From: CBDAPE01 sp965198325
GTDB taxonomy: Bacteria; Pseudomonadota; Alphaproteobacteria; UBA828; JAPUJA01
Assembly: GCA_965198325.1 (NCBI GenBank)
Contig: CBDAPE010000016.1
Coordinates: forward strand, 310,001-374,000
Reading direction: 5' to 3'
DNA: 64,000 nucleotides
Both the position numbers and the translations under genes were made by a program. The notes under the pieces are model-generated. The model searched no databases. It was not told where the DNA came from and saw only the letters and a program-made list of their open reading frames with translations. Positions 36,824 to 46,428 of this stretch are shown in pieces (within the stretch, counting starts at the first letter, position 1; every line of letters begins with the position of its first letter).

Positions 36824-38457
36824 CAGCCCGTTGAGTGTGGCTCGACACCGCTCGACGTGCAATTTGCCTTCGAATGACAGCCATCTTCGCGCCGAGCCGG
36901 ATGATTGAGGACCAATTGGCGGCGTTGGTGGCGCGGAATGGCATTTTTGCCGGCGATCCGGGCGCACCGATCCTGTCGGCGGCGACGCGAAGGAACGGGG
37001 TGCCGTCGCTCATGCCGGGGCTGGCGGCGGTCTGAGCCGGTCGATACGGCGCAGGATGTCGGCGAACAGGTCACGAGGAATGACAACCTCGGCCATCTGG
37101 AACGTGACGTAGCGCCCGTGGCGCACGATCTTCGCTCCGATCTTGATGAGCTTCTCTCGCAGGCTGGTCAGTGACCACTGTTTCACGGCATCGGGCAGCG
37201 CGAGGGTGCGCATGAAGTTGCCGAGGTTGTAAGCGAGCGCGTGAAGCTGGAGGCGAACGGCATTGTGGTCGAACCTGCGGCACGACAGGCGTGTCCACCG
37301 GATCGCGTTTTTGCCCTCCTTGATCCAGTGCTCAGCCGTGCCGCGCTGATTGTAGAACGCGACCACCCGCTCGGCAGGGCGGCCCAGGTTGGTGACTATG
37401 AACCCGACCCTCGGGTACAACTCACCCGGATGCCACTCGACCTTGGCGACGATGCGGCGGGGCTTGTCCCAGGTTCCGGCCTGATAACTGAAGCTGGCAT
37501 GATACCGGCGCACGTCCTTGGGCGGCCTGCCGACGGGGCGCTTCAGGAGATGAGCGATGCTCTCTTGCAGCACCTTGTTGGCGGGCAGCCGGATGGCGTA
37601 GAGCATGCCTTCGGCTTCGAGGTAGTCGTAGATCTCCGGTGAGGCGAAGGCCGCATCGCCGCGGAAGTAGAGGCGGATGGCTCGTTCCTTGTAACGTTCG
37701 ACCACCGGTACCAGGACATCACGCCATCCGTGGGCGCTGTGCACGTTGCCGGGGCGCAGCGCGCAACGCTCCAGATCGCCGAACTGGTTGAACACGAACA
37801 GCGGGTGATAGCAGGTGCAGCCGAAGTGGCCGTTATAGGCCGTGCCCTCCTGCTCACCGAATGTCGGGCTGACGGAGCTGTCCATGTCGAGCACCACGCG
37901 CCTCGGCGGATCGTGGTCGTGAACCCGGTCGATCCACGTCCCCGACAGGTCCGCAAGGGCCGCGAGGTTCTCGTTGTTCGCCAGCAGCTCGGTCTCGAAC
38001 CGCCCCATCTGGCTGGTCGATGCCCCGCCGCGCTCGACCGCCTTGCCGCCGACGATCCAGCGCATCGCGGGATCACGCCCGAGCCGGTCGGCGTCGTTGA
38101 CATCCTCGTAGCCGGCGAGACGCCCATAGACGGACTGGCGAAGGAGACTGACGATGCCGTGCCAGCCGTTCCTGCCTGTGCGGCTATCCGCGAGCACGCC
38201 GCCCGCCAGTGCGGTCAGCCCGAGCGCGCCGTCCAGTTCGCGATAAGCGAGCAACCCCGCGCCGGAGGTCGCCTGCGATCCGTGGAACTCCAGTTTCAGG
38301 CGGCGGTCGAAAAGGGGCCGGAGTGGCCCATGATCCGATTCACCCTCCGGGTTCCGCATCCGAGCCGCCCTCCGACACCCTCAAGCCAGTGATTCTTGTA
38401 GCAGAATCGTGCCAATCAGGCATCAGGCGAAGCGGTCACTTGGGAAATGCGGGCTGA
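36824..38457 (-). mobile_element. IS1380-family insertion sequence (ends approximate)
   Basis: About 1.63 kb around a single minus-strand transposase, the usual size for IS1380 elements. A short shared inverted motif CAGCCCG (36824-36830 and 38451-38457) may mark the ends, but I could not find a matching 4-bp target duplication, so the boundaries are uncertain. It appears to cut the same hypothetical gene a second time. Confidence 0.7.
37010..38359 (-). CDS. IS1380-family transposase
   Basis: A 449-residue DDE transposase. Typical motifs are VVLDMDSSVSPTFGEQEGTA (first Asp, with the YNGHFGCTCYHPLFVFNQ segment after it), IRLYFRGDAAFASPEIYDYL (second Asp) and FYNQRGTAEHWIKEGKNA (Glu). Full-length and apparently functional. 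It cuts and pastes its element; its presence with two IS256 elements and an IS5 element shows this region tolerates insertions. Confidence 0.93.
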   Translation of the reverse strand: MRNPEGESDHGPLRPLFDRRLKLEFHGSQATSGAGLLAYRELDGALGLTALAGGVLADSRTGRNGWHGIVSLLRQSVYGRLAGYEDVNDADRLGRDPAMRWIVGGKAVERGGASTSQMGRFETELLANNENLAALADLSGTWIDRVHDHDPPRRVVLDMDSSVSPTFGEQEGTAYNGHFGCTCYHPLFVFNQFGDLERCALRPGNVHSAHGWRDVLVPVVERYKERAIRLYFRGDAAFASPEIYDYLEAEGMLYAIRLPANKVLQESIAHLLKRPVGRPPKDVRRYHASFSYQAGTWDKPRRIVAKVEWHPGELYPRVGFIVTNLGRPAERVVAFYNQRGTAEHWIKEGKNAIRWTRLSCRRFDHNAVRLQLHALAYNLGNFMRTLALPDAVKQWSLTSLREKLIKIGAKIVRHGRYVTFQMAEVVIPRDLFADILRRIDRLRPPPAPA

Positions 38458-38737
38458 AGTAGTGTCGCGATTCATCGACTTTCGTTCCGTCTCTGGTGAA
38501 GATCAGTCGGATATTTTTGATTATATAACGGTCGGAACAGTTCTCGAGTCGACTGTTACGCTCTCTTCGGGTGTGCCTGGTGCCATCGAGGTCGAAGAAA
38601 GCGTGAGAATTAATGCCTCCTCGGCTGATGGCCAAGCTTTTGGTTCAGGAACCTTCACCTGGAATCCTCTCAAGGTAAACGTTCGCTCGGACTGCGTGGC
38701 CAGATCGGTCAAGCATGCATTGGTGTACGTCCCGTGA
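38458..38737 (+). pseudogene. Hypothetical protein gene, probable 3' segment
   Basis: An open frame to TGA at 38737 with beta-rich sequence (DYITVGTVLESTVTLSSG, GSGTFTWNPLKVNV) similar in style and base composition to the middle segment left of the IS1380 element. It is probably the C-terminus of the gene starting at 33336, but linkage across the element cannot be proven without exact ends. An independent short gene starting at ATG 38447 is the alternative. Confidence 0.45.
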
Positions 38738-38776
38738 CGTCGCCTCGGGGGGGTTAGCGGTCAACCTTTGAGCGGG

Positions 38777-40168
38777 CTAGGTCGTGGTTGGGTCCGCAAG
38801 CTCCCCCAGGCAGTCTGCCAGCCCGTCCGCGTAGCGGTCGATCTGCTCAGATGTCGTCGTAGGAGCGCAGAGCACCACGTTGTAGAACGGCGTGGTCAGG
38901 ACGCCCCGGTTGAGCAGGTAGAGGTGGATCAGCCGCTCCAGCGGCTTGTCCGCCGCCGCCATGGCTTCCGAGCCGTTTACCGCCGGGCGGGGAAGGAACA
39001 CGTACTCTGCCCGGGCGCCCAGCCTATGGGCATGCCACGCCACTCCAACGTCGCTTATCAAGCCATTGATCCGGTTTACGAAATGCTCCGCCGCCGGAAT
39101 CATGTTCCGGGCGTAGTTCGCCTCGGTCATGACATGCTCGAGGGTCGCTCTGAGCGCCGCCATCTGGAGCGCGTTGCCCGCCAGCGTGCTGCCCACCACG
39201 CTCATGCCCCAGCCGCCGAAGCGCTCCATCGCTTCCCTCGCCTGCCGGGCGGTCTCCGCCGAAAAGCCGTAGAGCGCGACCGGCACCCCGGCCGCAACCG
39301 ACTTGCCGATCGTGAACATGTCGGGTTCGAGCCCCCATGCCTTCGTGCAGCCCCCCGGCCCGGCGCAGATCGTGTGGGTCTCGTCCATGATCAGCAGCGC
39401 GCCATGCTTGCGGGTCAGCGCCCGCAAGTCCTCGTGCCAGCCCTCCGCGGGCGGCACGATGCCGACGTTGGTCAGGCACGGCTCGGTGAGCACACAGGCG
39501 ACGTCGCCGAAGGCCAGCTCCCGTTCCAGGGCTGCGAGGTCGTTCTGCTCGACGCAGCGGGCCGAATGCGCCGGGTCGCCGGCCGCGCCGTAGACCTCGG
39601 TCCGGCCCACGGCGTTTCCCTGCGCGTCGAGCGAGACCGTCGCCTCCGCGAGGCTGCCGTGATAGCACCCCTGGAATACCAGAACCTTCGCCCGCCCCGT
39701 GATCTGGCGGGAAAACGCGATACAGAACCGGTTCGCGTCCGTCGCCGTGATCGCCGATTGCCAGACCGGCAGGCCGAAGCGGCGGACCAGCTCCTCGCCC
39801 ACCCACGCCGCGTCCTCGGTCGGCGTAAACAGGGTCATGCCGGTTCCCGCGCGCTCGGCGATGGCCGCGGCGACGGCGTCGGGCGAGTGGCCCATCAGCG
39901 CGCCCGTATCCGCCATGCAGAGGTCGGCGTACTCGTGGCCGTCCACGTCGGTGAGCGTCGAACCCTTCGCGCGTTCGGCGAATACCGGGAATGGAGAGGG
40001 CGCCTCGCGCATCCAGCTCATGGGCGCGCCCGCGAGCCACGCGACGCCCGTGCGCTCCGCCAGCGCCTTCGATTTGGGGTGGGCGTCCGTGAAGCGCTGC
40101 TCTTCCCGCGCCATCAGCGCGGCCACAGCCTCGGGCTCGAAGCGGGACTCGTTCGCGCGCCCGCTCAC
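38777..40168 (-). CDS. Class III aminotransferase (glutamate-1-semialdehyde aminomutase-like)
   Basis: A 463-residue PLP enzyme. It starts at the GTG at 40168 that overlaps the stop of the upstream DMGDH-type gene (GTGA). Hallmarks are TDVDGHEYADLCMAD near the N-terminus, LIMDETHT (Asp pairing the pyridine nitrogen), and the PLP lysine, about residue 289, in FTIGKSVAAGVPVALYG. GSA-type members isomerise or transaminate amino acids or amines. Tight coupling with a dimethylglycine/sarcosine dehydrogenase-like enzyme suggests it handles the demethylated amine or amino acid, for example by passing its amino group to pyruvate or 2-oxoglutarate. The longer frame reaching 40558 is antisense noise. 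Confidence 0.9.
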   Translation of the reverse strand: MSGRANESRFEPEAVAALMAREEQRFTDAHPKSKALAERTGVAWLAGAPMSWMREAPSPFPVFAERAKGSTLTDVDGHEYADLCMADTGALMGHSPDAVAAAIAERAGTGMTLFTPTEDAAWVGEELVRRFGLPVWQSAITATDANRFCIAFSRQITGRAKVLVFQGCYHGSLAEATVSLDAQGNAVGRTEVYGAAGDPAHSARCVEQNDLAALERELAFGDVACVLTEPCLTNVGIVPPAEGWHEDLRALTRKHGALLIMDETHTICAGPGGCTKAWGLEPDMFTIGKSVAAGVPVALYGFSAETARQAREAMERFGGWGMSVVGSTLAGNALQMAALRATLEHVMTEANYARNMIPAAEHFVNRINGLISDVGVAWHAHRLGARAEYVFLPRPAVNGSEAMAAADKPLERLIHLYLLNRGVLTTPFYNVVLCAPTTTSEQIDRYADGLADCLGELADPTTT

Positions 40169-42600
40169 GCCCTGAGCGCCTTGTTCTCGGGGTCGTAGGG
40201 GCTCTCGGGGATCACCGGCGCCGACCGCTTGTCGTTCAGGATCTCGACCTGGAGCGCCGTGCCCGGCGCCGCGGCCTCCGGCGCGACGTAGCCGATCGCC
40301 AGGCTCTTCTTCACGGTGTGCCCAAAGCCCCCGGCGGTCACCCGGCCGACCATGCGGTCGCCCTGATAGATCGGCTCGTTGCCGAGCGCGTCGGCCGCAT
40401 CGGCGTCGATCTCCAAGGTCACGAAGGCCTGGGGCACGCCCGCCTCCTTTTGGGCGATCAGGGCGTCGCGGCCCGTGAACTCCCCCTTGTCCGGCCGCAC
40501 GAAGCGCCCGAGCCCGGCTTCGAGCGCGGAATATTCGATTGTCAGGTCCTGGCCCCACATGCGGTAGCTCTTCTCGAGCCGTAAACTGTCCATCGCCCGC
40601 ATGCCCACGTTCGCGAGCCCGTAGTCCGCCCCTGCGGTCGTCAGCAGGTCGAAGATGTGGTTCTGGTATTCGATCGGGTGGTGCAGCTCCCAGCCCAGCT
40701 CACCCACGAAGTTGACCCTGAGCGCGCGTACGTCCGCCGCCAGTCCGACCGTGATCGTCTGGCCCGTGAGCCACGGAAAGGCGTCGTTCGAGAGGTCCGC
40801 ATCCGTGCACCGGGCGAGGATGTCCCGCGCCCGGGGGCCGACGAGCACGAGCACGCCCCGGGCGGTCGTGATGTTCTCGATCCGCACGCTGCCGTCATCG
40901 GGCGCGGCCTTGACCAGGAAATCGTGATCGAGGCGCTCCGCGGCACCCGAGCTCACGGCGTAGAAGCGCGCCGCGCCCAGCCGGGTGATGGTGAACTCGC
41001 TCCGGACCCCGCCGGTCTTCGTGAGCGCATGGCAGAGCGACATCCGCCCGATCTTGCCGGGCAGCCGGTTGGCCACGAGACGGTCGAGATAGCCTTCCGC
41101 GCCTGGGCCGGAAATCTCGAACTTCGAAAAGCTCGTGATGTCGATCAGCCCGGCGCGCTGCCGCGCGGCGCGGGCCTCGCTGCCCACGGGCTCGAAATAA
41201 TTGGTCCGCCGGAAGCTCCAGTCGTCCTTGCGTTCCATGCCCTCGGGCGCGAACCAGTTGGGCCGCTCCCAGCCGTAGCGCTGGCCCCAAACCGCGCCCG
41301 CCGCATCCAGCCGCCCGTGGCACGGGCTGGTCTTCGCGGGCCGCGCCGCCGGGCGCTCCTCGTCGGGGTAGTGGATGGTGAAGACATTCTCGTAGGCCTC
41401 CTCGTTCTTGGCCTTGGTGTAGGCCTTGTTGGCGTAGGCCCCGAAGCGCCTCGGGTCGACCGGCAGCATGTCGAGGCCGGCTTCCCCCTCGATGATCCAC
41501 TCGGCCAGGTACTTGCCCGCGCCGCCGGCCGCCGTGATGCCGAAGGAAAAGCCCTCCGCGAGCCAGAAGTTGCGAAGCCCGTAGGCGGGGCCGAGGAGGG
41601 GGTTGCCGTCCGGCGTATAGGCGATCGGGCCGTTTACGCAGTCCTTGATGCCTGCCCGGCCGAACACCGGCACCCGCCTGATCGCGGCCTCGATGTGCGG
41701 GCCCAGCCGGTCGATGTCGGGCGGCAGCAGCTCCTGGCCGAAGCCCTCGGGCACGCCGTCGACCGCCCAGGCGGGCGCGCCCTTTTCGTAGGGGCCGAGG
41801 ATCAGCCCCTGGCGCTCCTCGCGCATGTAATAAGACGCGTCGCTCTCGCGCAGCACCGCCATCTCCGGCAGGCCCTGCGCCTTGCGCTCGACCAGCTCGG
41901 CAATCTCGTCGGTCACCAGATACTGGTGTTCCACGGGGATCACCGGAATGTCGAGCCCGACCATGGCCGCGGTCTGGCGCGCGTAGTTGCCGCTCGCCGC
42001 GACGACGTGCTCGGCTGTAATTTCGCCCCGGTTGGTGCTGACCTGCCACTCGCCGTTCGGCTTGCGCTCGATCGCGGTGACGTCCGTGTTGCGGTTGATC
42101 TCCGCCCCGTTGTCCCGCGCGCCCTTGGCGAGCGCCATGGTGACGTCCGCGGGCGCGACGTGGCCGTCGTGGGGGTGGTAGAGCGCGCCGACGAGCCCGT
42201 CGGTCTCGCACAGCGGCCACAGCGTTTTGATCTCGCCGGGGCCGATCATCTCGAAGGGCACGCCGATGGTGTTCGCGGTGCCGCAATAGTGGTGGTATTC
42301 GTCCATCCGGTCGCGGTTGGTGGCGAGCCTGAGATTGCCGGTCTCGTGGAAGCTCACCCCCTGGCCGGTCTCGGCTTCGAGTCGCTTGTAGAGGTCGATC
42401 GAGTATTTGTGGATTTGGCCCACCGCGTAGCTCATGTTGAACAGCGGCAGGAGGCCGGCGGCGTGCCAGGTCGAGCCGTGGGTGAGGTCGGCCTTCTCCA
42501 CCAGGCAGACCTCCGACCAGCCCGCCCTGGCGAGGTGATAGAGGATGCTCACGCCGACGACCCCGCCGCCGATCACGACCACCCGTGCACTCGTTTTCAT
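40165..42600 (-). CDS. Dimethylglycine/sarcosine dehydrogenase-like FAD and GcvT-domain protein 2
   Basis: An 811-residue paralogue of the product of 15455-17881. FAD motif VVVIGGGVVGVSILYHL, His46 in HGSTWHAAGL (position of covalent FAD in DMGDH/SarDH), and a C-terminal GcvT-type domain (VNFVGELGWELHHP, SLRLEKSYRMWGQDL). Expected to oxidise an N-methyl group and hand the C1 unit to tetrahydrofolate. First gene of a two-gene operon with the aminotransferase; 287 bases separate its start from divergent L6, implying a shared control region. Spelling of the substrate pocket differs from the first paralogue, so the two probably use different amines. Confidence 0.9.
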   Translation of the reverse strand: MKTSARVVVIGGGVVGVSILYHLARAGWSEVCLVEKADLTHGSTWHAAGLLPLFNMSYAVGQIHKYSIDLYKRLEAETGQGVSFHETGNLRLATNRDRMDEYHHYCGTANTIGVPFEMIGPGEIKTLWPLCETDGLVGALYHPHDGHVAPADVTMALAKGARDNGAEINRNTDVTAIERKPNGEWQVSTNRGEITAEHVVAASGNYARQTAAMVGLDIPVIPVEHQYLVTDEIAELVERKAQGLPEMAVLRESDASYYMREERQGLILGPYEKGAPAWAVDGVPEGFGQELLPPDIDRLGPHIEAAIRRVPVFGRAGIKDCVNGPIAYTPDGNPLLGPAYGLRNFWLAEGFSFGITAAGGAGKYLAEWIIEGEAGLDMLPVDPRRFGAYANKAYTKAKNEEAYENVFTIHYPDEERPAARPAKTSPCHGRLDAAGAVWGQRYGWERPNWFAPEGMERKDDWSFRRTNYFEPVGSEARAARQRAGLIDITSFSKFEISGPGAEGYLDRLVANRLPGKIGRMSLCHALTKTGGVRSEFTITRLGAARFYAVSSGAAERLDHDFLVKAAPDDGSVRIENITTARGVLVLVGPRARDILARCTDADLSNDAFPWLTGQTITVGLAADVRALRVNFVGELGWELHHPIEYQNHIFDLLTTAGADYGLANVGMRAMDSLRLEKSYRMWGQDLTIEYSALEAGLGRFVRPDKGEFTGRDALIAQKEAGVPQAFVTLEIDADAADALGNEPIYQGDRMVGRVTAGGFGHTVKKSLAIGYVAPEAAAPGTALQVEILNDKRSAPVIPESPYDPENKALRA

Positions 42601-42887
42601 CGGCCCTCTCCCTCGTCGGCCACGCCCGCGTCCGCGCCCGAATTCATGGCCGCCTCTCCTCGCCGCTCATGGCCGCCCGCCCGCTTGCGCTCGCCCCCAC
42701 GGCCGCTCGCGGGCCGGGCTGCTCTGTTCGCTCCTACTTAGCAGGCGCGCGCGGTTTCGGCCAAGCCCCTTGCCGGTTTGCGTCGCCGCGCGGCCGGCCG
42801 TTTCCGGTTTGCGCGATGGCTTGGATTGTCCGCTTTTTTTATAGCGGGTAGAAAGGCAATGAACCGATCATTAAACGGGGGTTTGGC

Positions 42888-45062
42888 GTGGCGCGCGATC
42901 CCAAATACGACATCCTGTTCGAGCCGATCCCGATCGGTCCGCACGTCATGAAAAACCGCTTCTACCAAGTGCCCCACTGCACGGGCACGGGCTTGGATCG
43001 GCCGGGAACCCAGGCGGGGCATCGGCGGATGAAGGCCGAAGGCGGGTGGGGCGCGGTGTGCACCGAAGCCGCCTCGATCGGGCCCGAGAGCGACACCGAG
43101 CCCAGCTCCGTGGTGCGCATCTGGGACGAGGGCGACGTGCGCAATCTGCGGCCCATGGTCGATGCGGTCCACGAGCATGGCGCGCTGGCGGGCATCGAGC
43201 TCTGGCACAGTTGCCAGGAAACACCCAACCAGGAGACCCGGATGCCCGGCGCGGGTACGCACGCCTGGCCCGCCGAGACCGCACTCCAGCGCTACGGCTA
43301 CGAGGTCGACGCCGACGACATCCGCGCCTGGATCGCCGATTACGTCGAGGCCGGCAAGCGGGCCCGGGACGCGGGCTTCGACCTGGTCTACGTCTACGAC
43401 GCGCACCGGGCGGCGCCCGCCCAGTTCCTCTCGCCCCGGTTCAACCAGCGGACCGACGCCTATGGCGGCTCGTTCGAGAACCGCGCGCGCTTCTTCATCG
43501 AGGCGCTCGGCGGCGTGCGGGCCGCGGTCGGCGAGGATTGCGCGGCGGTCGCCCGGCTCACGGTCGACCAGCTCCACGGACCCGAGGACTTCGAGGTCCT
43601 CGACGACGGGCTCAAGTTCATCGCGCTCGCGGAAGCCGAGGGCGTGGTAGATCTCTGGGACATCAACATCACCCAGTTCATGGAATGGGGCGAGGATGCC
43701 GGCCCGTCGCGCTTCTACAAGGCCAACCACCAGGCGCCCTGGACCCGGCATATCAAGACCGTCGCGAACAAGCCGGTGCTGGGCGTCGGACGGGTGACCA
43801 GCCCGGACGACATGGTCGCGATCATCGAGTCCGGCCAGACCGACATCATCGGCGCGGCGCGGCCCTGGATCGCAGACCCCTTCCTGCCCAAAAAGATCGA
43901 GGAGGGCCGCTTCGACGATATCCGCGAGTGCATCGGCTGCAACGTCTGCATCTCGCGTTGGGAGCAGGGCGCGCGCATGGTCTGCACCCAGAACGCCACG
44001 GCCAACGAGGAGTTCCGCCGGGGCTGGTACCCGGAGACCGTCGAGCCCGCGGCCGAGCCCTGCTCGGTGCTCGTCGTGGGCGCGGGCCCGACCGGCATGG
44101 AATGCGCCCGCGTGGCGGGTGAGCGGGGCTACGACGTCCACCTCGTCGAGGCCGACGCCGAGATCGGCGGCCATGTGAAGATGGTCATGCGCTATCCGGG
44201 CCTGTCCGAATGGGGCCGGGTGATTACCTACCGCCAGACCCAGCTCGACAAGCTGAAAACCGTCGAGGTCCACACCGGCACCCGGCTTTCGCCCGACGAC
44301 GTGCTCGCCTACGGTGCCGACAAGGTGGTGGTCGCCATCGGCGCGCACTGGGCGGGCGACGGCCGGTCGGTCAACAACTACGCGCCGCTCGATGGCGTCG
44401 ACGCGAGGGGACCCCGGTTTGCGACGCCCGAGCAGGTGATGAGCGGCAAGGAGACCGGCGACCGGGTCGTGGTGCTCGACGCGGACGGCTATTTCACGGG
44501 CATCGGCCTGGCCGAGTTGCTCGTCGACCAGGGCAAGCAAGTCGCGTTGGTCAGCCAGTACGAGCATATCGCGCCGATGACCGAATTCACCCTCGAGCGG
44601 CCCAACGTCGAGCGGCTGCTGCGCGAGAAGGAGATCGCGCTGTGGCCCGGCCACTGGGTCGAGCGGGTGGAGCCCGGCAACGAGATCAAGCTGCAGCTCC
44701 GCGATATCTGGCGGGACGGCTATAAGCGGGGCCCCGGCCCGATCACCGGCGAGGCGCCCCGGCGCAAGGGCCCGGCCGTCTCCGAGGTTACCTGCGATAC
44801 GGTCGTGCTCGCGACCGCGCGGATCGCCAATCGGGAGCTTTACGCCGCGCTCAAGGAGCATAAACCCGAATGGGCGGCGCAGGAGCTCCAGGCGGTCTAC
44901 CGGGTCGGCGATTGCCATGCGCCGCACATGATTGCGGAATCGATCTTCGACGGCCACCGGCTCGCGCGCGAGTTCGAGAGCGCCAACCCCGCCAAGTCGC
45001 TGCCCTTCATCCGCGAGCGGATGCTCTGGGGCCAGGAGATGATCCCGACACTGGAGAGCTAG
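42888..45062 (+). CDS. TMADH-like flavin/iron-sulfur oxidoreductase L6 (Ala60 class)
   Basis: A 724-residue member with GTG start (ARDPKYDILFEP). Cys30 (VPHCTG), Tyr169/His172 (VYVYDAHR, with Asp instead of Gly between them), Trp264/Asp267 (EWGEDAG), four Fe-S cysteines and Trp355 (CISRW) are conserved; position 60 is Ala (TEAAS). Rossmann motif is GAGPTGMECARVAG. It is divergent from the DMGDH-like/aminotransferase operon. This pairing suggests stepwise N-demethylation, with L6 taking an N-methyl group and the DMGDH-type enzyme the next, followed by transamination; this is inference from context. The short leader before the GTG has no strong ribosome site. Confidence 0.93.
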   Translation: MARDPKYDILFEPIPIGPHVMKNRFYQVPHCTGTGLDRPGTQAGHRRMKAEGGWGAVCTEAASIGPESDTEPSSVVRIWDEGDVRNLRPMVDAVHEHGALAGIELWHSCQETPNQETRMPGAGTHAWPAETALQRYGYEVDADDIRAWIADYVEAGKRARDAGFDLVYVYDAHRAAPAQFLSPRFNQRTDAYGGSFENRARFFIEALGGVRAAVGEDCAAVARLTVDQLHGPEDFEVLDDGLKFIALAEAEGVVDLWDINITQFMEWGEDAGPSRFYKANHQAPWTRHIKTVANKPVLGVGRVTSPDDMVAIIESGQTDIIGAARPWIADPFLPKKIEEGRFDDIRECIGCNVCISRWEQGARMVCTQNATANEEFRRGWYPETVEPAAEPCSVLVVGAGPTGMECARVAGERGYDVHLVEADAEIGGHVKMVMRYPGLSEWGRVITYRQTQLDKLKTVEVHTGTRLSPDDVLAYGADKVVVAIGAHWAGDGRSVNNYAPLDGVDARGPRFATPEQVMSGKETGDRVVVLDADGYFTGIGLAELLVDQGKQVALVSQYEHIAPMTEFTLERPNVERLLREKEIALWPGHWVERVEPGNEIKLQLRDIWRDGYKRGPGPITGEAPRRKGPAVSEVTCDTVVLATARIANRELYAALKEHKPEWAAQELQAVYRVGDCHAPHMIAESIFDGHRLAREFESANPAKSLPFIRERMLWGQEMIPTLES

Positions 45063-45132
45063 GGGGTTTGCCGACGTCCCCAAGCGCCGCTTCGACTTTG
45101 CCTTGGCTCCCCGGTTCGCGTTCGCCCGCGCC

Positions 45133-46389
45133 ATGCTGACCAACCTCGAACTCACCCAATTTCTGATTTCCGCCGTGTCGTTGCTGGTCATGGCGCACAG
45201 CGTCGGCTACGCCTTCGAGCGCCTGCGCCTGCCCAGGGTCGTGGGCGAGATATGTGCCGGGCTCCTGATGGGCCCGTCGGTGCTGGGGCTGGTTCTGCCC
45301 GGCGTGGCCGGTTGGCTGGTACCCGACGAGCTGTTGCACGCCAAGCTGCTCTCGGCGGTTTACTGGATGGGTCTGATCCTGCTGATGTTCACCGCGGGAT
45401 TCCGGGTTCAACGAAACTTCGACGCGGGCGAGCGCCGGCTCGCGGGCCTGCTGCTCGTGGGCGCGACGGTCGTTCCCCTGGCGGCCGGCTGGGGTGCAAC
45501 GGCGATCGTCGATCTCGGTGCCTATGTCGGGCCGCGGGGCAGTCCGACGACGCTCGCGCTGATATTTGCCATTGCCGTCGCGGTGACCTCGATCCCGGTC
45601 ATCTCGCGGATCTTCATGGACCTGGGGATTGTCGAGACCCGGTTCGCAAAAGTCGTGCTCGCGACTGCGACGGTGCAGGACGTCCTCCTCTGGGCGGCGC
45701 TTGCGGTCGCAACCAGCCTCGCCGCCGCGCAATCGCCGTCTCTCGCCGACGCCGGCCTGGCAGCGGGGCGAACGCTGGCCTTCATGGCGCTCGCCCTCGT
45801 CCTCGGCCCGCCGCTGCTGCGCTATGCCAACCGGCTGCGGATCAACCTTGTGCTCAAGGCCTCGCGGCTGGGCTATACGCTGATCTGGTGTTTCCTGATG
45901 GTCGCGCTGGCCGCCGCGCTAGACGTGAACGTGGTGTTCGGAGCGTTCATCGCGGGCATCGTGCTGGGCCGGATGCCGGCGGGCGATTTCGACGAGGCTA
46001 AAACGCAGATTTCCTCGTTCGGGCTGGGCTTCTTCATCCCGATTTATTTTGCGATCGTGGGGTTTCGGATCGACCTGCCCGGCGCGTTCGACCCGATCCT
46101 GTTTTTCGCCTTTCTCGGTTTTTCGAGCGCAGAGGTCGGGCTTTGCGTGTTCGCGACCATGCGGCTCGGGCGCTGCGATTCGCTTACGAGCTGGCATTTC
46201 GCCGTCGCCATGAACACGCGGGGCGGTCCTGGCATCGTGCTCGCCAGCGTCGCCTTCGATTTCGGCCTGATCGACCAGCGCCTGTTCGTCGCCCTGGTGC
46301 TGGCCGCGATCGTCACGTCGCTCGGGGCGGGTGCATGGTTCCGCTACGCGGTCGGCGCGGGAATGCCGCTGCTTGATCGAAAAGACTGA
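45133..46389 (+). CDS. Cation:proton antiporter, CPA2/Kef family
   Basis: A 418-residue polytopic membrane protein. ATG 45133 (MLTNLELTQ) is preferred to an upstream in-frame TTG. Typical CPA2 features are LRLPRVVGEICAGLLMGPSVLG near the N-terminus, a long run of about 12 hydrophobic segments, and DVNVVFGAFIAGIVLG. No C-terminal RCK/TrkA domain is present, so it is the short antiporter form. It exchanges Na+ or K+ for H+ across the inner membrane. It lies 70 bases after L6 on the same strand with no clear functional link. Confidence 0.85.
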   Translation: MLTNLELTQFLISAVSLLVMAHSVGYAFERLRLPRVVGEICAGLLMGPSVLGLVLPGVAGWLVPDELLHAKLLSAVYWMGLILLMFTAGFRVQRNFDAGERRLAGLLLVGATVVPLAAGWGATAIVDLGAYVGPRGSPTTLALIFAIAVAVTSIPVISRIFMDLGIVETRFAKVVLATATVQDVLLWAALAVATSLAAAQSPSLADAGLAAGRTLAFMALALVLGPPLLRYANRLRINLVLKASRLGYTLIWCFLMVALAAALDVNVVFGAFIAGIVLGRMPAGDFDEAKTQISSFGLGFFIPIYFAIVGFRIDLPGAFDPILFFAFLGFSSAEVGLCVFATMRLGRCDSLTSWHFAVAMNTRGGPGIVLASVAFDFGLIDQRLFVALVLAAIVTSLGAGAWFRYAVGAGMPLLDRKD

Positions 46390-46428
46390 ACGCGTAGAGC
46401 CCTACATCACCGCGCCGACCTGTGGTCT

